Shown: positions 16,382-24,754, numbered from the stretch's first letter. The stretch is DNA of 32,966 bases from an uncultured Acidobacteriia bacterium (GCA_903925975.1 CAIYHG010000198.1:1-32966); one strand, 5' to 3'. Notes: generated by a model not told the origin, from the sequence alone. A program made the numbers and translations.

Positions 16382-17311
16382 CTATTCCACGCGGCGCACT
16401 TCCACCTTGCGGTAGAGTTCTTCAGTCTGCGCCAGCGAGGCGAAGCTCATTCCGGGCAGACGGGCGGACGCAGTGCCGGCCGCAACGCCCCAGCGTAGCG
16501 CTTCGACGCGGGTCAATTTGCGCGACTTGGCCCAGGTGTACGCGGCCGAGAGTGCGTCTCCGGCCCCGATGGGGCAGACTGCATCCACGCGCGGCGGTTG
16601 CGCTTCGATAGTGCCGTCGGGGAACGCGCCGATCGCGCCGCGGCTGCCCAGCGTCAGAACCACGGATTCCGGGCCCATGCTGCGGATGCGGTGCGCCGCC
16701 TCGATAAAGTGCGTCCGGGTCAGCAGCGTGCGCTCCAAGAGGCGTTCGGCCTCGCCCTGGTTGGCAATCACTACCGAGGGATGCGCCTCAAGCCCTTCGC
16801 GCAAAGGCTCGCCCTGCGCCCGGAGCAGGGTCTTGATGTTCCTCTTGCGGGCGATTTCGATCAGGTTGCTATAGAATGACGGCGGCGTGCCCGCCGGCAG
16901 GCTGCCGCAGAGCATCACCCACGATGCGCGCCCGAGCGTCTCGTCCAGCACGCCGCCGAAGCGATTCAGTTCGTCGGCGAGGAGCGTGGGCCCGACTTCG
17001 TTGAGGTTGATCGTGAGCCCATGCTTGTCCGTAATCGTCAGGTTCGTGCGGATGTCGCTGCCGATCGGCACGGCCGCTATGGGAATGCCGCAATCGCACA
17101 GGTATTCCTCCAGGCGTTTGCCGGTCTCGCCTCCGGATGTGAGCACGGCGAGCGTCTCGGCGCCGAAAGAGTGCAGCACGCATGACGCGTTGACGCCTCG
17201 TCCACCTGCGGATTCGCGGGTCGAGCTGATATACGTGCGGTCCTCGAACGCGAGGCGGTCCACGCTGATGATCCGGTCAATCGCCGGATTTAGGGTGACA
17301 GTGACGATCAA
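16382..17311 (-). CDS. PfkB-family hexose kinase, 1-phosphofructokinase type
   Basis: This 309-residue cytoplasmic sugar kinase is of the ribokinase/PfkB family. MIVTVTLNPAIDRIISVDRL at the N-terminus, ESAGGRGVNAS and the ATP/catalytic motif PIGAGDALSAAY are diagnostic. The N-terminal TLNPAID form and the SDIRTNLTI segment point to the 1-phosphofructokinase/tagatose-6-phosphate kinase branch, which phosphorylates a sugar phosphate with ATP. No PTS or fructose genes adjoin it, so the substrate stays open. The start is TTG at 17309-17311, fixed by the conserved N-terminus; AGGTG lies almost directly before it. It begins 4 nt after the thiL stop on the same strand, so the two are very probably co-transcribed, an unusual pairing. 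Confidence 0.88.
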   Translation of the reverse strand: MIVTVTLNPAIDRIISVDRLAFEDRTYISSTRESAGGRGVNASCVLHSFGAETLAVLTSGGETGKRLEEYLCDCGIPIAAVPIGSDIRTNLTITDKHGLTINLNEVGPTLLADELNRFGGVLDETLGRASWVMLCGSLPAGTPPSFYSNLIEIARKRNIKTLLRAQGEPLREGLEAHPSVVIANQGEAERLLERTLLTRTHFIEAAHRIRSMGPESVVLTLGSRGAIGAFPDGTIEAQPPRVDAVCPIGAGDALSAAYTWAKSRKLTRVEALRWGVAAGTASARLPGMSFASLAQTEELYRKVEVRRVE

Positions 17312-17315
17312 GCAC

Positions 17316-18266
17316 CTATTTTAGCTGCTTTTGGCTCGCGGGCCGCAGGTGATCCCAACCCATGGCCGGAAGCGCAGCGCCGTCGAGCGTTACGCGGCCC
17401 GGCGCTCCGCGCCGCATCCAACCGATGCGCGTGAGCGGCAGGGCGCCGAAGGAGGCGGGCACTTCGGTCCGGGGCGGGGCGGTGAACAGCAATTCGTAAT
17501 CTTCGCCGCCGTGCAGCCCCTGCTCTAGCGTGGCGCCGCGAAACAGCGGGGGCGGGGAAATTTCGGCGCTCAGTTCGGACGCCAGAGAGAGCCGCCGGAG
17601 ATCGAGCGAGAGTCCGTCGCTCAGGTCCATGGCTGCGGTTGCTCCTACTCGCTCCCGCAGGAAGCGGCCGAGCGCCAGACGCGGCTCCGGGCGCGCGTGC
17701 TTCCGCCAGGCCGGCCCTGCCCCCGTTTCCAGGCCCAGCGCGGAGCCCCCGAGTCTCCCGGAAACGTAAATGGCGTCCCCCGCGCGCGCGCCATCCCTGC
17801 GGAGCGCCTTGCCGCGCGGTACGGCGCCGCAGGCCACGATATCGCACATCACCTTATCCGCTTTGGCGAGGTCGCCGCCGATCAGCGGAGCGCCCTCGCG
17901 GGCCGAGAGCCGCAGCAGGCCGCGATAGAAGCGCTCGATCCAATCCGGGGCCGCGGAAGCGGGCACGGCAAGCGAGAGCAAGCAGAACCGGGGAGTGCCG
18001 CCCATGGCGGCAAGGTCGCTCAAGCCGCGGGCCAGTGCCTTCCACCCGATGTCTTCGGGCCGGTGGGTCGCGCTTCGGAAGTGGACGTCCTCTATCAGCA
18101 TGTCCGTGGTAAAAAGCAGGTCTTCGCTTGCCCCGCGCGCGCGAAATATCGCGCAATCATCGCCGATTCCCAGCGTGATGCCGGCGGAGCGCGGCAGCGC
18201 CGCCCACTTCCGGATACGTTCGATCCACTTCAGTTCTCCGTCGGCTGTTTCCGTATGCTTGACCAT
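17316..18266 (-). CDS. thiL: Thiamine-monophosphate kinase
   Basis: ThiL phosphorylates thiamine monophosphate with ATP to give thiamine pyrophosphate, the last step of the cofactor pathway. All family signatures are present in 316 residues: LGIGDDCAIF (metal-binding Asp36/Asp37), FTTDMLIEDVHFR, GWKALARGLSDLAAMGG, PLIGGDLAKA, AMDLSDGLSLDL and the ATP-side HGGEDYELLFTA. The length is normal. The start ATG lacks a clear ribosome site. The promoter of the divergent cold-shock gene overlaps the 5' end of this gene. No other thiamine gene is in the window, and it is followed after 4 nt by a pfkB-family kinase. Confidence 0.95.
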   Translation of the reverse strand: MVKHTETADGELKWIERIRKWAALPRSAGITLGIGDDCAIFRARGASEDLLFTTDMLIEDVHFRSATHRPEDIGWKALARGLSDLAAMGGTPRFCLLSLAVPASAAPDWIERFYRGLLRLSAREGAPLIGGDLAKADKVMCDIVACGAVPRGKALRRDGARAGDAIYVSGRLGGSALGLETGAGPAWRKHARPEPRLALGRFLRERVGATAAMDLSDGLSLDLRRLSLASELSAEISPPPLFRGATLEQGLHGGEDYELLFTAPPRTEVPASFGALPLTRIGWMRRGAPGRVTLDGAALPAMGWDHLRPASQKQLK

Positions 18267-18413
18267 AAAGGCGCCAAATGAGAGAATACCGTACGCAGTT
18301 TGTTGTAGTTAAGGTTGTTTGTCCGCGACTCGAAAGTCTCAGCAAGCCTCGAAAGTTCCGCTTTCCTTGCCAGGTCGACCCAAGAGCACGACGAACAATG
18401 ATTTAGGAGATGT
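18259..18413 (+). promoter_or_regulatory. Cold-shock gene promoter and long structured 5' leader
   Basis: TTGACC (18259-18264) and GAGAAT (18282-18287) are spaced 17 nt apart, predicting transcription from about 18294 and a leader of about 120 nt. Long leaders that act as thermosensors are characteristic of cspA-family mRNAs. This leader contains the direct repeat CTCGAAAGT twice (18329-18337, 18348-18356; 19-nt period), and each copy can form a small hairpin (GACTcgaaAGTC; GAAAGttccgCTTTC). AGGAG (18405-18409) is the ribosome site. The promoter lies partly inside thiL on the opposite strand. Function is inferred. Confidence 0.4.
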
Positions 18414-18416
18414 GTG

Positions 18417-18620
18417 GTGAAGGAAAAAGGCATCGTTAAATGGTTTAATGCCGCCAAGGGCTATGGATTCATCCAAAGGCAGAGCGGCGATGACGTGTTC
18501 GTTCACTTTTCCGCGATCCAGACGGAGGGCTACCGTACGCTGGATGAAGGCGCGGAAGTGGAGTTCGAGGTCAAGCAGGGGCCCAAGGGCCTGCAGGCCG
18601 AGAACGTGAGCAGGGTCTAG
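18417..18620 (+). CDS. Cold-shock domain protein (CspA family)
   Basis: This is a 67-residue single-strand nucleic-acid-binding OB-fold protein that acts as an RNA chaperone. [16 protein letters not shown] contains the RNP1 motif and DVFVHFSAI the RNP2 motif; both keep the aromatic residues that stack on RNA. Two GTG codons are adjacent (18414, 18417). The second is preferred because it lies 7 nt after AGGAG and gives the usual KEKG start. The gene is monocistronic, with a long leader upstream and a strong terminator downstream. Confidence 0.95.
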   Translation: MKEKGIVKWFNAAKGYGFIQRQSGDDVFVHFSAIQTEGYRTLDEGAEVEFEVKQGPKGLQAENVSRV

Positions 18621-18646
18621 ATCCTGGCAGACGAAGTTCTGATTGA

Positions 18647-18678
18647 ACGGGGGCCGGTTCCGGCCCCCGTTTTCTTTT
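18647..18678 (+). terminator. Strong rho-independent terminator after the cold-shock gene
   Basis: ACGGGGGCCGG (18647-18657) is a perfect complement of CCGGCCCCCGT (18660-18670), followed by TTTTCTTTT. It is the clearest intrinsic terminator in the window and isolates the cold-shock gene from the metal-uptake run that starts 60 nt later. Confidence 0.92.
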
Positions 18679-18737
18679 GAAACCTTAGTATCCACGCGGC
18701 CATCAAACTAACACGCGGGGTGTGCCTCGCGTTTCGA

Positions 18738-19046
18738 ATGGCTCGATTGTTGCCTATTCCGGCGAAAGCGGCGTGCCTGACGCTACTTCTGGCGTTGGTG
18801 CTTCTTGCCCAAGTCTCGTCTACGGTCGTCGAGCAAACTCACCATCATTCTTCCGAGCATTGCTGCCTGCTCTGCCACATGGGACCGATGCCGCTGCTGC
18901 AGGCGGCCGCACCGGCGGTGATCTCCCCCTTCCTCGTGATGGCGTGGATCGACGGTTCCGGCCCGCTCGAAGCGCCGCCCGGCGCAACGATCGCGGCGGA
19001 TTCCAGCCGCGCCCCGCCTTCCTCCTCAATCGTTTTGCCAGCTTAG
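18738..19046 (+). CDS. Small exported His/Cys-rich peptide at the head of the metal-uptake run
   Basis: This 102-residue protein starts at ATG 18738; a GTG six codons earlier (18720) is possible. It has an N-terminal hydrophobic helix (about 11-28: AACLTLLLALVLLAQVSS), followed by a compact metal-ligand cluster HHHSSEHCCLLCHMG (residues 35-49, with three His, Glu, His, Cys-Cys, Cys, His). The remainder is Pro/Ala/Ser-rich. It has no family I can name with certainty; short exported proteins with such a motif recall DUF2946-type proteins near metal importers. Its place before a porin and a zinc/manganese-type ABC importer suggests periplasmic metal binding or delivery. This is inference, and no ribosome site is evident. 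Confidence 0.65.
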   Translation: MARLLPIPAKAACLTLLLALVLLAQVSSTVVEQTHHHSSEHCCLLCHMGPMPLLQAAAPAVISPFLVMAWIDGSGPLEAPPGATIAADSSRAPPSSSIVLPA

Positions 19047-19108
19047 TCCGGTCCGGCCCGACAGCCGGTTTCCGGGGATCTCAAAGGCTTTTGAGAAGAG
19101 AGGGAACT

Positions 19109-20509
19109 ATGAGCTATCGAGGCATGACCCGCGCGCTCCTGATTGCGCCGCTTTTGGCCTGCCTGATCGCGCCCCGCCTGGGAGCGCAGCAGGATAACAC
19201 CGAACTGCTCAACCGGATTCGCGCGATGGAGCAGCGCATTCAGGCGCTTGAAGCGGAAGTGACTGCGCTGAAAACGGCGCCAACGGGAGGGCCCTCCCAA
19301 GTGGTCGCTCAGTCCGCGCCCGCCCCGGCGGAACCGACCCCGCCGCCGGCCCAGATTGCGGAGCGGGCTTCCGAAACGCCGGCAAATATCGGCGGCGCGT
19401 CCGGCGCTGCAGCCAAAGTGTTCAACCCGGATATCAGCCTGATTGGCGACTTTCAGGGCGCGGCCGGGAACCACGGGAACCGCTATACTCCTTCGCTCGA
19501 AATGCATGAGTCCGAGTTAGGGCTGCAAGAGGTTATCGACCCCTACGTGCGCGGCGACGTCTTCCTCACATTCGGCGAGCAGGGCGTAGGTTTGGAGGAA
19601 GGGTACTTCACGTTTACCAGTCTGCCTGGCTCGTTCCAATTGAAGGTGGGCAAGATGCGCGCGGCGTTTGGCAAGGTCAATACGACGCATAATCACGTAC
19701 TGCCGTGGATCGACCGGCCGCTGGTAACGCAGAACCTGGTTGGGGGAGAAGACGGGATCGACGACGCGGGCTTCTCCGTCAGCCGCATCCTGCCGGCGCC
19801 CAAAGGCATTTTTCTCGAAGCCACGGCGCAACTGTTTCGAGGCGATAGCGAGAACGTCTTCAGCGCCTCGAAGAGGAGCGACGTTTCCACAGTCGGGCAT
19901 TTGCGCCTATACCGGGATATTTCCGAGTCCACAAACCTCGATTTGGGCGGCTCTTACGCGCGCGGCCAGAGCCCGTTCGGCACGGGCACGAACCAGTTGT
20001 TTGGAACGGATCTGACGCTGCGATGGAAACCGCTCCGGCGGGCGATCTACCACTCGTTTACCGGCAGGGCGGAATTTGTATGGGCGCGAACCAGCGCCCA
20101 GCCCACGGCTCTCTCAATTCTAGGGGCCCTGTTGTCGGAAGCGCCCGCCTCATCCACAGCCAAGCCTTTCGGTTATTACGCTTCCGGCGAGTACCAACTC
20201 GGCCGCCGCTGGTTCCTCGGCGGGCGGTTCGATCAGTCGGAGCGCGGCCAGTGCCTGGCAACGAATCCGGCCAGTTCCGGCTGCTCGCAGCCAACCACTC
20301 TATCCATCGGCCTCAATCCCGTAACATTGGCCAACGACAAACTTCTCCGCGACACCGGCGGGTCTCTCCTGCTCACTTACCGGCCCAGCGAATTCAGCCA
20401 GATCCGCGGCCAACTGCGGCGCACCGCTTACGGCGACGGGCCGGTCGCTAACGAAGTTCTTTTCCAATTCATTCTCTCGATGGGAGCGCACGGAGCGCAC
20501 CCGTTCTGA
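19109..20509 (+). CDS. Outer-membrane porin-like protein with N-terminal coiled coil
   Basis: This 466-residue exported protein has a signal peptide (ending near RLGAQQ), then a short coiled coil (NTELLNRIRAMEQRIQALEA, residues about 29-53) like the trimerising helix of OprP/DcaP-type porins. A Pro/Ala linker follows, then a beta-rich domain from about 110 to the end (SLIGDFQG, HESELGLQEVIDPYVRGDVF, FQLKVGKMRAAFGKVN). The frame is open upstream to 18722, but that part overlaps another gene and is not protein-like. AGAGGGA precedes the ATG at 19109. It is followed 18 nt later by a metal-binding protein gene, so it probably supplies outer-membrane passage for the same metal or its chelate. The substrate is not readable. 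Confidence 0.8.
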   Translation: MSYRGMTRALLIAPLLACLIAPRLGAQQDNTELLNRIRAMEQRIQALEAEVTALKTAPTGGPSQVVAQSAPAPAEPTPPPAQIAERASETPANIGGASGAAAKVFNPDISLIGDFQGAAGNHGNRYTPSLEMHESELGLQEVIDPYVRGDVFLTFGEQGVGLEEGYFTFTSLPGSFQLKVGKMRAAFGKVNTTHNHVLPWIDRPLVTQNLVGGEDGIDDAGFSVSRILPAPKGIFLEATAQLFRGDSENVFSASKRSDVSTVGHLRLYRDISESTNLDLGGSYARGQSPFGTGTNQLFGTDLTLRWKPLRRAIYHSFTGRAEFVWARTSAQPTALSILGALLSEAPASSTAKPFGYYASGEYQLGRRWFLGGRFDQSERGQCLATNPASSGCSQPTTLSIGLNPVTLANDKLLRDTGGSLLLTYRPSEFSQIRGQLRRTAYGDGPVANEVLFQFILSMGAHGAHPF

Positions 20510-20527
20510 TGAGTGAAAGGAGCTATT

Positions 20528-21445
20528 ATGCTGAAACGATTTGAAGCGTTTGCCGCGATATTGCTCGCGGCCGGGAGCGCAAACGCCGCTTCCAAGCTGA
20601 ACGTGGTCGCCACCACCGAGGATCTGGCGGCGATTTCGCGCGAAATCGGCGGCGACAAGATCGAAGTCGATTCCATCGCCAAGGGCTATCAGGACCCCCA
20701 CTTTGTGGAGGCCAAGCCCAGCTTCCTGCTGAAGCTTCAGAAGGCCGACCTGCTCGAAGTGGTTGGGCTGCAACTCGAAATCGGGTGGTTGCCGCCACTC
20801 CAGACGCAGAGCCGAAACCCCAAGGTCCAGGTCGGCGCCGCGGGTTACCTCGATCTGTCACAGTTCTGCCAGATTCTGGAGGTTCCCACCGGACAGGTTA
20901 CGCGCGCCATGGGCGACGTGCACCCCCTGGGGAACCCGCACTACTGGCTGGCTCCCGAAAACGGACGGCGAATCGCCAAAGCCCTGCGTGACAAATTCGG
21001 CGCCATGCAACCTGCCGACGCTGCCTATTTCGCCCAGCGCTATACCGATTTTGACCAGCGGCTCACGGCCGCCGAGAAGGTATGGGACGCCAAGATGGCG
21101 CCTTATCGAGGCCGGAAAGTGGTCACGTATCACGAGTCTTGGCCCAGTTTCTGCGAACGTTTTGGCCTGAACGTAGTGGGATACGTCGAGCCCAAGCCCG
21201 GCATCCCGCCCAGTCCCAGCCATACGCTCGATCTGATCAATCAGATGAAGGGCGCGGGCGTGAAGTTGGTTCTTGTGGAACCGTACTTCGATCTGCGCAC
21301 CCCTAATTCCATTGCGCAAGGCACTGGCGGCGAGGTGGTCACACTGATGCCTTCGGTGGGCGGCGTGAAGGAGATCACCAACTATTTCCAGCTCTTTGAT
21401 TACGATATCAACCTGCTGGCCAACGCATTTGCCAGAGTCAAATAG
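20528..21445 (+). CDS. Metal ABC transporter substrate-binding protein (ZnuA/TroA family)
   Basis: This is a 305-residue periplasmic cluster-9 binding protein for Zn or Mn. After a signal peptide (cleaved near SANAAS) it shows the family layout: KLNVVATTEDLAAISREIGG, QDPHF (His58), GDVHPLGNPHYWLAP (His138), TYHESWPSF (His202) and VEPYFD (Glu251), which together form the expected four-ligand site. It lacks the long His-rich loop typical of many ZnuA proteins, so Zn versus Mn cannot be decided. AAAGGAG lies 6 nt before the ATG at 20528. It sits between a porin and the ABC permease. The His/Cys-rich peptide upstream might do the job of the missing loop. Confidence 0.9.
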   Translation: MLKRFEAFAAILLAAGSANAASKLNVVATTEDLAAISREIGGDKIEVDSIAKGYQDPHFVEAKPSFLLKLQKADLLEVVGLQLEIGWLPPLQTQSRNPKVQVGAAGYLDLSQFCQILEVPTGQVTRAMGDVHPLGNPHYWLAPENGRRIAKALRDKFGAMQPADAAYFAQRYTDFDQRLTAAEKVWDAKMAPYRGRKVVTYHESWPSFCERFGLNVVGYVEPKPGIPPSPSHTLDLINQMKGAGVKLVLVEPYFDLRTPNSIAQGTGGEVVTLMPSVGGVKEITNYFQLFDYDINLLANAFARVK

Positions 21446-21453
21446 GAGCGCTC

Positions 21454-22311
21454 ATGGGAACTCTCGGTTTTCTACTCCCTCCCTTTATCGCCAGCCTCAT
21501 TCTTACCGGCATACACGCCTACCTGGGCGTGCATGTGGTGGAGCGCGGCGTGATTTTCGTGGATCTCTCGCTGGCGCAGATTGCCGCCTTGGGCACCACC
21601 ATCGCAGTGCTGTATGGGATCGAGCCGCATGGCGACGCGGCCTATGTGGTCAGTCTGGTTTTCACGTTTATCGGCGCGGCCGTCTTCTCCACGATTCGTG
21701 GCCGGCGCGTGCGCATTCCGCAGGAGGCCATCATCGGCATCTGCTACGCAGTGGCTTCGGCGGCGGCCATTCTGGCCATGAGCAAATCCACGCAACAGAC
21801 CGAGCACCTGAAGGAAATGCTGGTCGGGAACATCCTCACGGTGACTTGGGTTGAAGTGGCGAAGACGGCGGTGCTCTATGGGGCTGTCGGCCTGTTCCAC
21901 TTCATCTTCCGGCGCAAATTCCTGCTGATCTCGATGCATCCGGAGCAAGCCGAGCGGGAAGGCATCTCGATTCGCTGGTGGGACTTCCTCTTTTACGCCT
22001 CGTTCGGCTTCGTCGTAACTTCCTCGGTCGCTATAGCAGGGGTGCTTCTGGTGTTCTGCTACCTCATCGTGCCTTCGGTAGGCGCCATGCTTTACGCGTC
22101 GAGGGTTGGCCCGAGGCTGGCGATCGGTTGGACCATGGGAACGCTTGTCTCGGCGCTCGGCGTCTATCTTTCGTTGAAAATCGACTTGCCGACCGGCGCG
22201 ACCATCGTTTGCACGTTCGGCGTGGTTCTGATTGCCATGGCGGTAGTCCGGCTGCTGCTGCCGGCGCTAAGGAGAAATCAGGCGCGGGAGATCGCCGAGA
22301 CCAGGGCCTGA
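21454..22311 (+). CDS. Metal ABC transporter permease (ZnuB/TroC, ABC-3 family)
   Basis: This is a 285-residue inner-membrane permease with about 8-9 hydrophobic segments. ABC-3 family features include GVHVVERGVIFVDLSLAQIAALG near the N-terminus, PQEAIIGICYAVASAAAIL, and the C-terminal SSVAIAGVLLVFCYLIVPSVGAMLYA. AGGAG stands 5 nt before the ATG. It follows the binding protein by 8 nt in a clear operon. The ATP-binding subunit (znuC/troB) is absent from the window on either strand, so it must be encoded elsewhere. The gene converges on the sensor-like gene 8 nt downstream. Confidence 0.92.
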   Translation: MGTLGFLLPPFIASLILTGIHAYLGVHVVERGVIFVDLSLAQIAALGTTIAVLYGIEPHGDAAYVVSLVFTFIGAAVFSTIRGRRVRIPQEAIIGICYAVASAAAILAMSKSTQQTEHLKEMLVGNILTVTWVEVAKTAVLYGAVGLFHFIFRRKFLLISMHPEQAEREGISIRWWDFLFYASFGFVVTSSVAIAGVLLVFCYLIVPSVGAMLYASRVGPRLAIGWTMGTLVSALGVYLSLKIDLPTGATIVCTFGVVLIAMAVVRLLLPALRRNQAREIAETRA

Positions 22312-22319
22312 AGCGCGGA

Positions 22320-24656
22320 TTACGCCGTCGAGCGGGCGAGCACGGCTTCGAGCGCCCGCTCCAGGTCGGGTTCCTGAATGGGCTTGGCGACTACGAAGCG
22401 TCCCTCGCCCTCGAAGTCCGCCTGCAACTCGGCGTCGTAATGGTCGGAAAGCAGAATGAAGCCGATGACGCGTTCCTGCATGCGTTCCGAGAGTTCCACC
22501 CAGTTGAGGCCGGGGGCGCGGACCGAGCAGAATGCCAGATCGAATCGCATGCGATTTGCCAATTCCAGCCCGGCATCGGCGCTGGCGACCGGCACGACGC
22601 GGCAGTTCCGCGAAGCTAGGATCGTCATGAGCTGACGCTGTACCGCTTCGTCTGGTTCGATCAGCAGGGCCGTCATGCGGCGCTGCCAGCCATGCGACAC
22701 GGCGGGCGCGGACCCGCGGTCCGGGCCGAGTGCGGGCAGTTCCACCTCGAAGCACATCTGGCCCTCTTTCGCATCGACAACGCGTACTTCTCCCCCGTGG
22801 CCGGTGATAATGCCCCGCGTCAAGGCCAGCACCATCGCGGTCTCGTCTCTGCTGGCCGGCTTGGCGCCTGGGCAGGAACAAATTTCTACCAGCAGCCTCT
22901 TGCCGAGCACCACGGTGCGGATCGAGAGGGTTTTCTCCGTGGCTTCGGCGAGCGCCTGTTCGGAGTGCACGATGAGCGTCAGAAAGACCTGTTCCAGTTG
23001 ACCCTGCGACCCCAAAACGTTCAGGTGCTCGCGCGATACCAGGTCCTGCACCTGGATTCCCGAAGCCCTCCAATCGGCCTCGCGGAATTGGATCAGGCTT
23101 CGCAGCAGCGTCGAGACGCAGACCGGCCGGGCCACCGCCGTATCGGCCCCGGCGGCCACCAGGCGGGCCACGATGGTCGCCGCCCGCTCCGCCTGCGCCG
23201 CAATGGCGGCAATTTCGCGTCCGCCGTTACGCTGTAGCGGCATGGCCGTCGCCGCCAGCTCGGAGATGGAGGCCAGCGGCGCACGCAGTTCGTCCACTAC
23301 GCCTGAGATCAGCCTGCCAACGGCTGCCAATTTCTCGGTCCGGAAGAGCTGCTCCTGAACCGTGCGCTGATCCAGCAGGCGGATCGCCACCGCGATCTGG
23401 TTGGCCAGGTGTTGCGCGAGCGCTTGTTCGTCAAGGCTGAAATCGTGGGTCCGGTTATCCTGATCTAACTCCAGAACCCCCATCACTTCCGACTGCGCCA
23501 GCATCGGGAGGAACAACGCGGATTTCGGCGCGGCGCGATCCCTGGCGCTGAACGGGAACGGGCTTCGCGAGGTATCGGGTATCGCCAGCAGCGTGCGGTA
23601 GTGGAAGCAGGCTACGGCCCCCGCGCCGATGCTTCCGGGGGCGGACGAGGCGAGTGGGATCGAAATAGGTTCGCCTTCGGTTCCCGGCGCGGAATCAAGC
23701 GTCTTGGCGGCCCGGTTGTGAAGGAAGAGATGAACCCGCGTGACTCCCAGAATCCCCGGCAGAGCCTCGGAGATGCGTTTGAGTACGGCTGCCGCGGAGG
23801 AAGCGCTCAGGATCTCTTCTCCCAGATGGAACGTCTGGCGCAAGCGTTCTCTCTGTTTGCGAAGCCTGCGCTCCCGGGTCCAAAGGATGAACGATACGAA
23901 CAGGATTGCAGTCAGACCCAGAGCCAGCGTTGTGGGCGGTAACGGCCAGCCAGTCCGGGTGGCGCCGATCAGATCTTCATCGTTCACCAGTACTTCGAAA
24001 AACCGGTTGTAGGGCGGGGCGGGGCAGAACTGCAGCGCCACCCCAACGGCGGTAACCACGTCATCGGTTTCAAACCGTCTCAAGTCCGGCATCCCCGAGG
24101 CGCTGGGTACGAAGATCTTGACGGGCTGCGTGGCTGGGCCCACCAAAATCTGCCCGCCCGCGGTCGTGTCGCTCACGTCGCCGGCGCGCCCCTCCACGCG
24201 AACCAGGCGGCCCATGTACCGCAGGTTGGAGGGGAATGCAGTCAACTGGCGCGCGGAGAGGGATATCGGGGCCGGAGCGGGCGCGTGACCCAGTAGCTTG
24301 ACGGCCGACGCCTTGATTACCGGCATCCCGGCGAGCGCTTCGATGACGCCGACCGCCTCGATTTGATCGCCGGCGTGCAACCCGGCCAGGGTACGGTCGT
24401 TTGGAGGGCACTGCACGACGGCGCCGCCGTCGGCGTCCTCAAAGCCGAGTAGTGTGTAAGTGGGAAAGAAGTAAGGCGGAGCCGAAACCACCCCGCGAAC
24501 CACCACTCTTTCTCCTGCGTGGGCCGGTGCGAAATCGGGGGCGGAGCGGCGACCGGTCTCGGCCGGCGTCATCTTCGTCTGTGCCGCCGCGGGGACGCAA
24601 AGCATGGCAGCCAGAGCCAGGGCAAACACATGAAGCCGAAGTCTCCGTCTTGCCAT
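22320..24656 (-). CDS. Membrane sensor resembling a hybrid histidine kinase, with phospho-acceptor His and Asp replaced
   Basis: This 778-residue protein runs as signal peptide (MARRRLRLHVFALALAAM), periplasmic OB-like beta domain (about 45-225), one transmembrane helix (about 240-260, LPPTTLALGLTAILFVSFIL), coiled coil, GAF domain (about 280-420), a DHp/HisKA-like helix pair, an ATPase-like domain and a receiver-like domain. The H-box reads GVVDELRAPL: Asp455 stands where the phospho-acceptor His belongs. The ATPase N-box has His564 for the usual Asn, and no DxGxG or GxGxG glycine box is visible. The receiver reads FDLAFCSVRAPGLN: Ser711 replaces the phospho-acceptor Asp, while the acidic pair (Asp669/Glu670) and Lys758 remain. 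Phosphotransfer therefore looks lost, and a ligand-driven scaffold or allosteric role is possible. The start at 24656 gives a clean signal peptide; 24692 is also open. No response regulator adjoins. Confidence 0.85.
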   Translation of the reverse strand: MARRRLRLHVFALALAAMLCVPAAAQTKMTPAETGRRSAPDFAPAHAGERVVVRGVVSAPPYFFPTYTLLGFEDADGGAVVQCPPNDRTLAGLHAGDQIEAVGVIEALAGMPVIKASAVKLLGHAPAPAPISLSARQLTAFPSNLRYMGRLVRVEGRAGDVSDTTAGGQILVGPATQPVKIFVPSASGMPDLRRFETDDVVTAVGVALQFCPAPPYNRFFEVLVNDEDLIGATRTGWPLPPTTLALGLTAILFVSFILWTRERRLRKQRERLRQTFHLGEEILSASSAAAVLKRISEALPGILGVTRVHLFLHNRAAKTLDSAPGTEGEPISIPLASSAPGSIGAGAVACFHYRTLLAIPDTSRSPFPFSARDRAAPKSALFLPMLAQSEVMGVLELDQDNRTHDFSLDEQALAQHLANQIAVAIRLLDQRTVQEQLFRTEKLAAVGRLISGVVDELRAPLASISELAATAMPLQRNGGREIAAIAAQAERAATIVARLVAAGADTAVARPVCVSTLLRSLIQFREADWRASGIQVQDLVSREHLNVLGSQGQLEQVFLTLIVHSEQALAEATEKTLSIRTVVLGKRLLVEICSCPGAKPASRDETAMVLALTRGIITGHGGEVRVVDAKEGQMCFEVELPALGPDRGSAPAVSHGWQRRMTALLIEPDEAVQRQLMTILASRNCRVVPVASADAGLELANRMRFDLAFCSVRAPGLNWVELSERMQERVIGFILLSDHYDAELQADFEGEGRFVVAKPIQEPDLERALEAVLARSTA

Positions 24657-24754
24657 TCCCGAGTCTCTCCCTAATCGTCCGCCGATACCCATATCGATCT
24701 AGGGCCGTGGCCGCCGCGCTCAGCCAATCCAGATTGTAGCGAATCGTAAGCGGA

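Noticed and set aside
18722-19108. N-terminal 129-codon extension of the porin frame
   Set aside because: It overlaps the His/Cys-rich peptide gene, lacks protein-like composition, and the real signal peptide with a ribosome site starts at 19109.
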